Shown one piece after another: positions 45,529 through 55,045 of a DNA stretch of 64,000 nt. The number at the start of each line of letters is the position of its first letter. Position 1 is the first letter of the stretch. The notes under the pieces were generated by a model. It worked only from the letters and a program-made list of their open reading frames with translations, was not told where the DNA came from and did no database searches. The position numbers and the translations under genes were made by a program. The stretch comes from CAWEBF01 sp963807235 (GTDB lineage: Bacteria; Acidobacteriota; Vicinamibacteria; Vicinamibacterales; UBA2999): NCBI GenBank assembly GCA_963807235.1, contig CAWEBF010000014.1:1-64000 (forward strand), in the 5' to 3' direction.

Positions 45529-48500
45529 GAAGGCCTCAGGCGCCGGGCGCCAGGCCACAGGCGCAAAACGGGCCCGAGCTCCTACGGCAGCGGCATGCAG
45601 GTCACCGTCCCCTGGCCAGCCTGAGATGTCGATGGCAAACGCCCCCGTGTTGACCAGCTCGACGCCGCTCATCCGCAGCTGGCAGTAGCGGAGGTCGGCG
45701 ATGTTGATGGCGCCGTCGCCGTTGCCATCCCTGGGATCGGTGGGACCGGACGCGCGCTGTCCCATCGCATTGCGAATGATGTTCAGATCGGCCTGGTCCA
45801 CGTCGGCGTCGCCGTCCGCGTCACAGCGGAGCGTCGGCACAGTCAGGTTCAGGTCTATCACCACCGGGTTGTGATCGGCCATCCGGAACACGTCGGCGGC
45901 GTACAGGCTGACCAGTTGGCCGGCGCTTTTGAAGTTGGTGTTGTAGTCGAGGATGCCCGGCTCGTCGGCGTTGATGGCCCAGTCGTCGGCGTTGGTAACC
46001 TGTGGGCGAAGACTCGCGCTGGCTAGGGCATGGTCGAGCGAGCCCCACTGTCCGTCGAACGCGTAGGAGACGCTCTCGGGGTGGAAGGCGGGCACGAGGT
46101 TCGTGTAGCCACTGGTCGTGAGCGCCGTGACGGGGTCCTCCATGCGGTAGGCGTTCAGGTCGCCCAGGATCAGCACGTCAGGGTCGCCGACACCGGTGGG
46201 ATCGCCCGCCAGCCATGCACGCAGTTCCTCGGCGGCGGCCGTTCGCACCGCGTTGCAGTTGCCCTGGCCGTCACCGGCATCGGCGGCATCGCACGCGCTG
46301 CCCTTGCTCTTGAAGTGATTCACGTCCACGACGAACTTCGAGCCCGTGCCCGCCTCCGAGAACGCCTGCGCCAGGGATGGCCGGTTCCTCGGCCCGGAGT
46401 CGCCGCCGGTCACGAAGCTTGCCGTGTTGAGCGCGGCTGTCGAGCCAATCGGCGTCGCGCGAGCCGGCTTGTAGACAAGACCGACCTTGATGGCGTCGTC
46501 GCCGAGGGCGTTGACCTGGCTGGTGCCGGCGTCCACATCGACAAACGCCCAGGTGCCAGGCCCGGCCGCGTCGTTAAGGCGGTCCACGAGAAACTGGATG
46601 GCGCTGCCCGGCCCATAGCCGTCGTTCTCGATCTCGACCAGGCCTACGATGTCGGCGTCGCTGCCCACGATGGCCGCCACGGTCTTGGGCCACTGGCGGT
46701 CGAACTCGGCCTGGTTGTCGGCCCCGCGGCAGTCGGTCGCGGCACCACCCACGCCGTTGGTGCAGCCGGAGAACGTGTTGAAGAAGTTGAGGACGTTCAT
46801 GCCGGCGACGCGCACGCGTCCCGCGCGCAGCAGCGGCACCGCCGGGCGCGGATTCGTGCCCGCGAACCGCGCCACACCGTCCAGCGCGCCCACGGGGCGG
46901 ACGCGGTAGGCGTTGCCGCTGGCGGCGTTGCCCGCCCAGGTGTAGCCCAGCACGCCCACGATGCCCGTGGCGGTGTCACCTCCGCGCAGAGTGTTGGCGG
47001 CCGACAGGGGGGTCCCGTTGCGTCCGAAGACGATCGGATCGGGATTCTGGAGGTTGGTGTCGTCGTCGATGATCAGGCGGTTCAAGTCGTTGGACGCTTG
47101 CAGCGCCGCGGCGTCCAGGCCGGGGCTCACGACGTCGGTCGGCTGGCGCAAGCGACCGTCCGACGACACCACGATCTGGCCGAACCGCCCCAGCTGGAAG
47201 TGTTCGGTCACCGTGAGCGCCTGCGGCAGGCGAACCAGCATGCCCTCGAATGGCTCGAGGTCGTCGGGCGTCGCCCTGGGCAATGTCACGTTCACGGGGG
47301 CCACCGTCCCGGCACCGCACTCCACGACCGCGGAAGCGCTGATCTGCGTCTGTCCCTGGAATTCGGCCGCGGTGCCGCTGACGCGGACCAGATCGCCGAT
47401 CGCGGCGGTGTTCGAGCCGCCGGTGAAGACGAAGATGCCGTCGGAGGTTCCCGCGTCGCCGTCGCCCTGCGGGTCCTGCACGTAGAAGCCGCGCAGCTGA
47501 GCGGAGCCGTTCGGCGCCTCGTAGTCCCCGACCACCACACCGCGCGTGTGCACGGCGCCCGTGATGGCGGCGGTGGCGCCGCTCCCCTGAATGGCGGGAA
47601 TCGTCGTGTAGGGCAGCGTGCAGACGTCCGCGGTCTGGAACTGCGACGTCACGTCGGCCACCATGGTGTCCGGCGGATCGTCGGCGTCCACATCGGACAC
47701 GCCGGCGGCAAGAACTGTGAGCGTGCACTCGCCGGCGGGGATATCGGCCGTGGGATCCAGGGTGTAGGTCGTGGGCCCGCCCGCAAGCGTGAACGCCCGA
47801 TTGCCGCTGTCCACGCACGACAAGGTGAAAGATGCGCCCGTGACGGTCACCGGCTCGCTGAACGTCACGCTCAGCGTCACGTTCGGCGGAACACCGGTCG
47901 CGCCGTTGGCCGGCACGGTGGACGACACCGCGGGTGCGTCGTCGGGAATGTCCGCGCACGTCGCCGTGTGAGCACCAAGGCCGTCGGCGGTGTCGGTGGC
48001 CAACCCTTGCCACTCGGCGGCCGGCGCGAACGCATCGCCGCCGTTGGCGTCGCCCGCGCACACCGACTCGAGGCGCCGCAGCGTGTTGTCGGCCGTGCTG
48101 GCCAGCCCGCTTCCCCACTCCGTCCCGGGGTCCAGGCCAATCTGGCCGACGACGTCGAGCACCGTGGTGCCGTGCCGAAGGACCACGGCGTCGTCTCCGT
48201 TGAACCATCCCGCTCCGTTGGTCTGATCGGCCTGCGCCAGGATGGCCGCGTTGGCGCTGGAGTGCGCCAGCACGAAGACGTCGCCAACAGCGACTGTGCC
48301 GACGAGGTTGATGGTGAGCCCCGCCGTGACGCTGCCGTTGAAGAACATCTGGACGTTGTAGCCGGCGGCGCCCAGGTCGATGGGCGACCCCGTGTCGTTA
48401 TAGATCTCGATCGCTTTGTTGTTGCTGCTGCCTTCGATGTACTCGGAGATGAAGAGCTCCGTCGCGTCAGCGGTCAGCCGCGTGGACGCCCCGATTGCAG

Positions 48501-48564
48501 CCAGCACCAACGCAATAGCGGCCACGGCGCGCCCCGATGCCATCTTCCTGACGAACCCGGTCAT
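45523..48564 (-). CDS. secreted ExeM-like nuclease: lamin-tail, Ig-like, OB-like, exonuclease-endonuclease-phosphatase and dockerin domains
   Basis: About 1,013 residues, exported (signal peptide MASGRAVAAIALVLAAIGASTRLTA). Order: lamin-tail domain (TELFISEYIEGSSNNKAIEIYN), Big_5-like domain (TVPANGATGVPPNVTLSVTF), OB-like domain (GVVVGDYE, LRGFYVQDPQGDGD), then the nuclease (VAGMNVLNFFNTFSG, DIVGLVEIENDG, DVNHFKSKGSACD, LILGDLNAYRMEDP, YAFDGQWGSLDHALAS, RMADHNPVVIDL). A dockerin-like pair (CDADGDADVDQADLNIIRNA, DPRDGNGDGAINIADLRYC) follows. The ATG at 48564 with GAGGTG upstream is preferred. A shift near 45625 would end it at 45582 with a natural TVTCMPLP terminus. Confidence 0.85.
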   Translation of the reverse strand: MTGFVRKMASGRAVAAIALVLAAIGASTRLTADATELFISEYIEGSSNNKAIEIYNDTGSPIDLGAAGYNVQMFFNGSVTAGLTINLVGTVAVGDVFVLAHSSANAAILAQADQTNGAGWFNGDDAVVLRHGTTVLDVVGQIGLDPGTEWGSGLASTADNTLRRLESVCAGDANGGDAFAPAAEWQGLATDTADGLGAHTATCADIPDDAPAVSSTVPANGATGVPPNVTLSVTFSEPVTVTGASFTLSCVDSGNRAFTLAGGPTTYTLDPTADIPAGECTLTVLAAGVSDVDADDPPDTMVADVTSQFQTADVCTLPYTTIPAIQGSGATAAITGAVHTRGVVVGDYEAPNGSAQLRGFYVQDPQGDGDAGTSDGIFVFTGGSNTAAIGDLVRVSGTAAEFQGQTQISASAVVECGAGTVAPVNVTLPRATPDDLEPFEGMLVRLPQALTVTEHFQLGRFGQIVVSSDGRLRQPTDVVSPGLDAAALQASNDLNRLIIDDDTNLQNPDPIVFGRNGTPLSAANTLRGGDTATGIVGVLGYTWAGNAASGNAYRVRPVGALDGVARFAGTNPRPAVPLLRAGRVRVAGMNVLNFFNTFSGCTNGVGGAATDCRGADNQAEFDRQWPKTVAAIVGSDADIVGLVEIENDGYGPGSAIQFLVDRLNDAAGPGTWAFVDVDAGTSQVNALGDDAIKVGLVYKPARATPIGSTAALNTASFVTGGDSGPRNRPSLAQAFSEAGTGSKFVVDVNHFKSKGSACDAADAGDGQGNCNAVRTAAAEELRAWLAGDPTGVGDPDVLILGDLNAYRMEDPVTALTTSGYTNLVPAFHPESVSYAFDGQWGSLDHALASASLRPQVTNADDWAINADEPGILDYNTNFKSAGQLVSLYAADVFRMADHNPVVIDLNLTVPTLRCDADGDADVDQADLNIIRNAMGQRASGPTDPRDGNGDGAINIADLRYCQLRMSGVELVNTGAFAIDISGWPGDGDLHAAAVGARARFAPVAWRPAPEAFL

Positions 48565-48700
48565 GCCCACCTCGATTCGGATCCAGGCCTCGACGATGTA
48601 GGGCCAAACGACGCGCCATTACGTCACGGGCGAGTTGCATTCTACGTCGAGGATGTTTCGAGCGTGTGAAAGGGAACGAGTGGCGCGGGGCGCCGATTAC

Positions 48701-50121
48701 TTATGTCAGCGGAGGCTTGGACGACCGCCGGCTTCGGATGAACCAGCCGAGACAGAACCCGGCGAGCACTCCGATCGACGACGCCGGCACCGGCGGCGAG
48801 AGCCACGGCGCGGAGCGGACGTTCCCTGACGCGGTCCACCGTGTCGATGGCGAGCATCTGCGCCTCATGGTTCGCGGCGTCGGACACGTTTTGTGCGGCG
48901 CGGATGCTTCGCCCGCCCAACGCCAATGCCGGCGGCGCTGCCGCGTACAGCAAGGCGCCCGCGCAGAGCGTCCACGCGACGATTCTCGCCTTCCCCGTCG
49001 CGCCGGCCAGGCGGGCGCCTGTCAGGATGACCGCGGGAACGATTGAGGCTTCCACCCAGATCCAACTGACGGGGTCGAGGCGCCCCGGCGGGTTGCCCTT
49101 CTCGATGAACGTGAACACGCCGAACAAGCCCCAGAAGACCAGGAGCAGGAACGTGCCGACGTTGTCGCGTCCGGCGAAACGCAGCGTCGTGATCACCAGT
49201 CCGCACAGGAGAAGCACGCCCAGCATCGGGTTCATCGAAGGGTATCCGGCGTCTGGTCCGGCAGCTCGCGTTCCGTGATCGGCGACGTGCAGCGCCTGGA
49301 CGGCGCTGCGGCCGTAGAACATGGCCGGGTAGGGCGACAGGCCCACGCCGCCGATGCGCTTCAGATGCTGGCCGTAGGTGGCCTGACCGACCTCCTCACC
49401 GGCGTAGCTGACCCGCGCGGTATCGGGATCGGTGCGCAGGTTCCAGGCAAGGTCCGGCCCGATCACCAGGGCGAAGACCACCGCCGCCAGCCAGGCGTGC
49501 GGCCCGCGCAGCCACGACCGGTACGACGGATGCAGCAACGCTAGCAGGAACACCGGGACCAGGAGCGCCGAATGCTCCTTGCAGTAGAACGCCAGGCCGG
49601 CGAAGGCCGCGGCGGCATACAGGTACGCCGCGCGCTGCACGACCAGGAACCGGCCGAACGACAGAACGGCCGCCGTCACGAAGAAGAGGTGCGGTACGTG
49701 CGCGGTCGCCCGGGCGGACACCGCCAGGTAGGTACTCGTTCAGCGCCAGGAGCGCCGCGGCCCACAGCCCCGCCTGCGGTCCGTACTGCTCTCGGGCGAA
49801 GCGGTAGACCAGGACGACGGTCAGCAGGCTCAGCAGGACATGGACGAATCGATAGCCGAGCGGCGTCGTGCCGAAGAGCGTACTGCTGGCCTTCACGACA
49901 TAGGCGGGAAGGGCTCCGTGGTTCTGGCCGCGAAGCGGCAGTTCCAGCTGGCCGGGCGTGAACGAGATCGTCTTCGACAGCGGAATCGAGTTCGCGCTCT
50001 CGTCGTGGACGTACGACTCGGTGCCCGCCAGGTGGAGTCGGAGAACCAGCGCGACCAGGAGGATCGCGGCCAACGCCAGCGGGCTCGTGCGCGCGAACCG
50101 CGGCGACGCCCCGACGGTCAT
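48701..50121 (-). CDS. membrane glycosyltransferase, GT39/ArnT-like; two frameshifts
   Basis: A protein of about 470 residues, paralogous to 29336-30528: GTESYVHDESANSIPLSKTISF, ATYGQHLKRIGGVGLSPYPAMFYGRSAV and LDPVSWIWVEAS all have direct counterparts there. Shifts are inferred near 49730 (between ALNEYL and SARATAHVPHLFF) and near 48830. In the last frame the protein ends with a membrane helix, SSIGVLAGFCLGWFIRS, and a stop at 48701; otherwise it reads on to 48642. The ATG at 50121 overlaps the nuclease stop in ATGA. Confidence 0.7.
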
Positions 50122-51047
50122 CGCACGACGTCTGCGAACGATCTCACCAGGCGCGCCGACCGTTCAGCCGCGTCCCCGGTCAGCCGCTCCACCGCGGACT
50201 TGGTATCCACGCGACGAAACGCCGTCATCCGCAGCCCGGTCAGCGTTTCGAGCTCGCTCACGGTGACCTGGAACATCTCGAATCGCGAGAGGTCCAGCCG
50301 CTCGTCCAGGTCGCCCGCGACAAGGTCCGCTTGCGACAGCCTGAAGGCCAGCGCCTTGACCTTGCCGTCGGCGTTGTCGCGGTAGGCGGCCACCTTGAAG
50401 AACTGCCGCGGAATCCGAACCGACGTGGTCCCCGCGGGAGCGCCGGAGGGGACGAACGGCCAATCGTCGGACGCGAAGATGGGGCCGCCCACGAGCGCGA
50501 TCCGCAGGTCGGCCACGTTCACCTGGCGGAAGATCTCGTTCTCCAGCGACTTCCACAGCGCCGGCGCCACGCGGTTGAACTTCTCGTGCTGCGGCGTGGC
50601 GTTGGTGTAGCAGAAGGAATCGTCGTTGGCGCGTTCAGCCACGCTCTCGCCGCCCCACAGCAGGTCCTCTCGCTTGGCGATGTGTCCGCGGTCGAAGACC
50701 GTGCCCTCGTAGAGCGCGTTGTCGATCTGGTACTCAGCAGGAATTCGCGGGTCCAGCTGCCAGGTGGCGCTGCTGTTGGCGGGCTTGGTGATGCGGCCGT
50801 CGATGTTCCAGGCCACGTAGGCCGCGAGCCGCCGCGACTTCCGCATCGACAGCGAGAAGTGCGTGTAGTGCGCGATGCGCGTCCCGGCGGCGCCCACGAG
50901 GTCGTTGCGCAGCGCCGTGGATGCCGCCGTGGGAACGGGCAGACTGACGCCGATGAATCGGGGATCGTACCCGGTGCCGCCGATCGTGCGCGCGGCACCG
51001 TCGGCTGGCGCGGGCAACCTACTTACCCTGGCGCGCCTCCTCGGCAC
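50118..51047 (-). CDS. DNA/RNA non-specific endonuclease (NUC1-like)
   Basis: About 300 residues with the NUC1/DNase NucA signature: FDRGHIAKREDLLWG (DRGH with catalytic histidine), the metal-binding asparagine in SFCYTNATPQHEKFN, and VGGPIFASDDWPF. The enzyme cuts single- and double-stranded DNA and RNA with Mg2+. No signal peptide is visible. The GTG at 51047 overlaps the previous gene by 29 bases, while a TTG at 51017, 1 base after the previous stop, is an alternative start. Both give a non-exported protein, odd for this family. Confidence 0.85.
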   Translation of the reverse strand: MPRRRARVSRLPAPADGAARTIGGTGYDPRFIGVSLPVPTAASTALRNDLVGAAGTRIAHYTHFSLSMRKSRRLAAYVAWNIDGRITKPANSSATWQLDPRIPAEYQIDNALYEGTVFDRGHIAKREDLLWGGESVAERANDDSFCYTNATPQHEKFNRVAPALWKSLENEIFRQVNVADLRIALVGGPIFASDDWPFVPSGAPAGTTSVRIPRQFFKVAAYRDNADGKVKALAFRLSQADLVAGDLDERLDLSRFEMFQVTVSELETLTGLRMTAFRRVDTKSAVERLTGDAAERSARLVRSFADVVR

Positions 51048-52038
51048 GGGCGGCGCTGAGGATGTTGCGCATGGCGTAGTTGCCTTCGTGGCAGGCGTAC
51101 TCGAACAGCGCCTGCTCGGGATCGTTCGTGAGGTTCATCGCGAAGGTCCACGGCTTCACCCAGGTGTCGGGGTCGTTCACCGTCACCGACCACTCCAGCT
51201 TGCCGGCCGCCAGCGGTTTGAAGCGCTCGACCAGCGTCAGCTTCGGCGACGCGTTCCGGTAGGCGGTCCGCGTATCGAAGTTGGTCGTCTCCACCACCAG
51301 CGTGTTGCCCTCCCAGCGCCCGCGGGCGTCACCCATGTGCGCGCGGAGCCCCGTGCGCGGGCTGCTGTCGAGCGGGATGAGCCGCGTCTCGTGGATCATC
51401 TCGTAGCGGATGGCCACCAGCCCCGGGGCCTGTGTGATGTCGTACGCGTTGCCGTAGATGGCCGGCATCATCGAGCCCGGCAGCCCGCGTGTGATGCAGC
51501 GATCGTAGAAGCTGCGGTCGGTGTACGAGTCGGCACGGCCGCCCTCTCCGAACTGGGGTCCGGCTCCGCGTCCGCCGCGCCCTCTCCCGAGGCGCGCCTG
51601 CGCGGCCGGTGTCTGCGCGGGAATGGTGCCGTCCGGAGGATCGACCACCAGCCAGGCCCGGCTGTTCTTGGCGCCATAGTGCTCGTACCAGTGGACCGGG
51701 CCTGCGCCGGTGTCGCGCCCGCCGATGCCGCGGGCGGCCTCGAGACGGTTGGCGTCTCGCGATGCGGCCAGCTCCGCCAGTTCTGAATCGTCGAACTCCC
51801 CCAGCTGCTTGCCGGACAGATTGCCCGGCCGCTCGAAGGGAATCCCGTTCTCGTCCTTGTTGCTGTAGCCGCCCTGGATGTCCGGATCGCCCCACGGGGT
51901 CTTTGGCGGCACGTACGGCTTGGCGGTGGATGCCGCCCGCGCTCCGGGAGCGGACGACTGCCCCGACATGGGCCCGACGGCAACGGCAAAGACGAGCGAC
52001 GAGGTCACGGCGCCAACCGAGAAAAGATGTCTAGTCAT
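51019..52038 (-). CDS. exported protein of unknown function
   Basis: A 339-residue exported protein with a signal peptide (LFSVGAVTSSLVFAVAVGPMSGQ). The mature start PPKTPWGDPDIQGGYSNKDENGIPFERP, and later GRWEGNTLVVETTNFDTRTAYR with LTLVERFKPLAAGKLEWSV, are hallmarks of a family amplified in Acidobacteriota genomes and often placed near DUF6152 genes. No activity is known. A Gly/Arg-rich linker lies near residue 155. It is followed closely by the nuclease. Confidence 0.75.
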   Translation of the reverse strand: MTRHLFSVGAVTSSLVFAVAVGPMSGQSSAPGARAASTAKPYVPPKTPWGDPDIQGGYSNKDENGIPFERPGNLSGKQLGEFDDSELAELAASRDANRLEAARGIGGRDTGAGPVHWYEHYGAKNSRAWLVVDPPDGTIPAQTPAAQARLGRGRGGRGAGPQFGEGGRADSYTDRSFYDRCITRGLPGSMMPAIYGNAYDITQAPGLVAIRYEMIHETRLIPLDSSPRTGLRAHMGDARGRWEGNTLVVETTNFDTRTAYRNASPKLTLVERFKPLAAGKLEWSVTVNDPDTWVKPWTFAMNLTNDPEQALFEYACHEGNYAMRNILSAARAEEARQGK

Positions 52039-52073
52039 GGCGCCCCCAGAGTAAACCCTTCAGGGGGTCCCGT

Positions 52074-54002
52074 CTACATCTCGACCTGGACGCCCAGCTC
52101 CACCACCCGCTCAGGCGGGAGCCTGAAGAAGGCGGTCGCGCGGACGGCATTTCGCGCCAGGACCACGAACAGCTTTTCGCGCCAGATCGCCATGCCCTTC
52201 CGTCGCGTAACGATGATGGTCTCTCGCCCCAGGAAATAGGTCACGTCCTGCGGGTCGAGCTCCAGCCCCTGGGCGCGGGCCTGGGCCAGGGCCTCCGGCA
52301 CGTCGGGATCCTCCATGAACCCGTACTGCAGCCGCACATTGTAGAGGTCATGACCCAGCGACTCCACGGACAGGCGTTCCTCCGGGGGCACGTGCGGCCG
52401 TTGGGCCGTGGTCACGGTCAGGATGATCACGTGCTCGTGCAGAACCTTGTTGTACCGGAGGTTGTGGGCGAGCGCCGGCGGTGTGCCCGTCGGCTGCGCC
52501 GTCATGAAGACGGCCGTTCCCGGCACGCGCACGGGGCGCAGGGCGGTCACCGACGCGATGAAGTCGTCGAGCGGAACCGCGCGGGCGGTCAGGCGTTCGG
52601 CGACCAGCCGGCGGCCGGTCTTCCACGTCGTCATCAGCGTGAAGAGGACCAACGCGACCGCGAGCGTCACCCAGCCGCCCTGCAGGATCTTCAACGCGTT
52701 GGCGCCGAAGAACGCGAGGTCGATGACGAGGAAGAGCGCCATCAGTGGCAGCGCGACCAGGCTTCGGCCAGCGCCAGCGTTCCGTCATGACGACGTAGAG
52801 CAGCAGAACGGTGATGACCATCGTCAGCGTGACCGCGATGCCGTACGCGGCGGCCAGCGCGTGGAGGAGCCGAAGCCGATCACGATGACCACCGTCGCGA
52901 GCATCAGTCGCCCAGTTCACCTGGGGCACGTAGATCTGGCCCATCTCGCGGGCCGAGGTGTGCTCGACATCGAGTCGCGGGCGCCAGCCCGAGCTGCATC
53001 GCCTGCCGGGTGATGGAGAACGAGCCGGAGATGAGCGCCTGCGACGCGATGATCGCGGCGGCGGTCGAGAGCCCGACCAGCGGCAGCAGCGCCCACGACG
53101 GCGCGAGCAGGAAGAACGGGTGCTCGACCGTCGGATCGCTCAGCAGCAGCGCGCCCTGGCCGAGGTAGTTCAGGATCAGCGACGGCAGCACCAGCGCGAA
53201 CCACGCGACGCGGATGGGATGCTTGCCGAAGTGCCCCATGTCGGCGTACAGCGCCTCGCCGCCGGTGACGACGAGGAACACGGCGCCGAGCACGGCGAAT
53301 CCCGTAAAGCCGTTGTGGACGAAGAAGTCCACCGCGTGCCGCGGATTGAAAGCGCCGAGCACCGACGGCAATCGCACGATCCAGACGACGCCGAGCACGG
53401 CCAGTGTCGCGAACCAGACGACCATGATGGGACCGAAGAGCCCCCCGACGCGATGCGTGCCGTATCGTCTGAATCAGGAACAACCCGACCAGGATCGCGA
53501 CGGTAACCGGCACGACGTACGGCTGGAACAGCGGCGTGGCGACCTCCAGCCCTTCGATCGCGCCGAGGACCGAGATGGCCGGCGTGATCATGCCGTCGCC
53601 GTACAGCAGCGCCGTCCCGAAGATGCCGAGCGCGATCAGCAGCGGGCGGCCCGTCGCGAGCCGTGGCGCGCCGCTGGCGCCGCCGGCCCGGCCGGGAATC
53701 AGGGCGGTCAACGCCAGCACGCCGCCTTCTCCCTGGTTGTCGGCGCGCATGACGAGCGCGATGTACCTGACCGAGATGACGAGCAGGAGCGAGTAGATGA
53801 TGAGCGACAGCACGCCCAGGACGTTGTCGTGCGTCGGCGGGACCGAGTGCGATCCGAAGAAGCACTCGCGCAGCGCGTACAGCGGGCTGGTGCCGATGTC
53901 GCCGTAGACGACGCCGAGCGCGGTCAGCGTGAGAGGAGCCAGGGGACGTGGGCCACCATGCGGGTTCGCCGCGTCCGGCTGAGGGGACACCGTCTCGCTC
54001 AC
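52074..54002 (-). pseudogene. kup: Kup potassium transporter, broken by about four frameshifts
   Basis: Read across frames this is a full-length Kup K+/H+ symporter of about 640 residues. The N-terminus has LTLTALGVVYGDIGTSPLYAL, then NQGEGGVLALTALI, FGTALLYGDGMITPAISVLGAIEGL, YADMGHFGKHPIRVAWF, GSFSITRQAMQLGLAP and AAYGIAVTLTMVITVLLLY; the cytosolic C-terminal domain ends ELGVQVEM. Frames change near 53460, 52985, 52885 and 52765. The GTG at 54002 is chosen because the preceding gene ends at 54025. With Kdp downstream, the window holds both a constitutive-type and a high-affinity potassium system. Confidence 0.8.
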
Positions 54003-54024
54003 GGGCGAATTCGACAACTGGTCA

Positions 54025-54966
54025 TTATCGCGTGCCACCGAAGTCGCGTTTCCCCAAAGCGTCCTGGAGTGCATGAAGCGTTTCTTCGCACCTGGCGGTG
54101 AGGGTCCGCTTCTGACCGAGCGAGAGGGCCAACGAGCGGACATTGCTGTTGCGGCGGGACAGCCCGATGATTTCGGCGTTGATGCCCATGAAGCGCGCGA
54201 GGGCGCCTCTGGCAGCGTTCAGCTGCGGCTGGATCGCAGCGGGGACCAGGCCGTCCAGCGTTTCGAGTGCGCGCTCGGCGCCCGACGCCGCCGTGGCCAT
54301 CCGCTTCTCGATCTCCGTCATGGGCACATCGTCGGGCTCGGCGATATGGGGCGCCTGCAGCGCCTGGATCTCGCGCACGGACGCGACCGCCGTCGCGGCA
54401 AGCGCCTGGACGCGCCACGGCGAGCCAGCCGGAGCCGCAGCGCCGGCCAGAGCCGGGGGCGCGACCGCATCGAGCGCCTTCTTGAACGCGTCTGCCGCCT
54501 CCCGGGCGGAACCGAAGGAGAGCCGCTGCGCCTTCAGGTTGGTGTTCTCGACGGCGAGACCGAGAATGGTCTCGTCCAATGCGCGATACTCGGCGAACCG
54601 TCGCCCGAACTCCTCGAGCAGGCGGGTTTCGTCCGAATAGCCAAGGTCCTTCAGGATCGGCGCCATCGCCTCGACGTCCTTCTGGACCACCTGCGTCGCC
54701 TGCGCCGCTTCGCCGGCAAAGGCGGTGGATGCGGCGTCCGTGTCCGCCATGACGGCACGATTCCCGGCGTCGGCGGCCTTGGTGAACTGCACCAGGAGAT
54801 CGCCCGAAAGCCGGCGGGCCTCCGACAGCCGCTCCAGCGACGTTCTCAGGTCGGAGGCGCAGTGCGCCCCTGTTAGCGCGACGATCGCCACCATCGCGCA
54901 GCGCGCCACACGCCCCCACTGCTCCGACAGGGTCGCCACTACGAACGAGGATAGCGCCGGCTCCAT
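54025..54966 (-). CDS. four-helix-bundle (MCP 4HB-like) protein, no signalling domain
   Basis: A 313-residue protein with one N-terminal hydrophobic stretch (VARCAMVAIVALTGAHC) followed by long charged helices: LSEARRLSGDLLVQFTKAADAGNR, AGEAAQATQVVQKDVEAM, FGRRFAEYRALDETILGLAVENTN and NAARGALARFMGINAEIIGLSRRNSNVRS. The last segment strongly resembles the membrane-distal helices of MCP-type four-helix sensor domains. No HAMP or MCP signalling part is present. It could be a periplasmic binding partner of a receptor. The start ATG at 54966 overlaps the first of the TAA repeats described next. Confidence 0.6.
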   Translation of the reverse strand: MEPALSSFVVATLSEQWGRVARCAMVAIVALTGAHCASDLRTSLERLSEARRLSGDLLVQFTKAADAGNRAVMADTDAASTAFAGEAAQATQVVQKDVEAMAPILKDLGYSDETRLLEEFGRRFAEYRALDETILGLAVENTNLKAQRLSFGSAREAADAFKKALDAVAPPALAGAAAPAGSPWRVQALAATAVASVREIQALQAPHIAEPDDVPMTEIEKRMATAASGAERALETLDGLVPAAIQPQLNAARGALARFMGINAEIIGLSRRNSNVRSLALSLGQKRTLTARCEETLHALQDALGKRDFGGTR

Positions 54967-54991
54967 AAGAAAACCGTAAAGAGGCCATAAG
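54964..54991. promoter_or_regulatory. candidate KdpE-type operator: three TAA repeats 11 bp apart
   Basis: CATAAG, CGTAAAG and CATAAGG place TAA at 54966, 54977 and 54988, exactly 11 bp apart, the spacing of tandem OmpR-family sites. The site lies about 55-80 bases before the kdpD-C/kdpE operon start. A similar array is found before the kdp structural genes (61820-61858). Function is inferred. Confidence 0.5.
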
Positions 54992-55045
54992 GAGCGCCGA
55001 GACCGGGCTGCTTCGGTGCGTACCGAATGTCACAATGGCGCCCAG

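Noticed and set aside
46030..48669. An 879-codon plus-strand frame opposite the secreted nuclease
   Set aside because: Composition is rich in R, V, H and G without hydrophobic core or motif, and the other strand has a well-supported multidomain protein.
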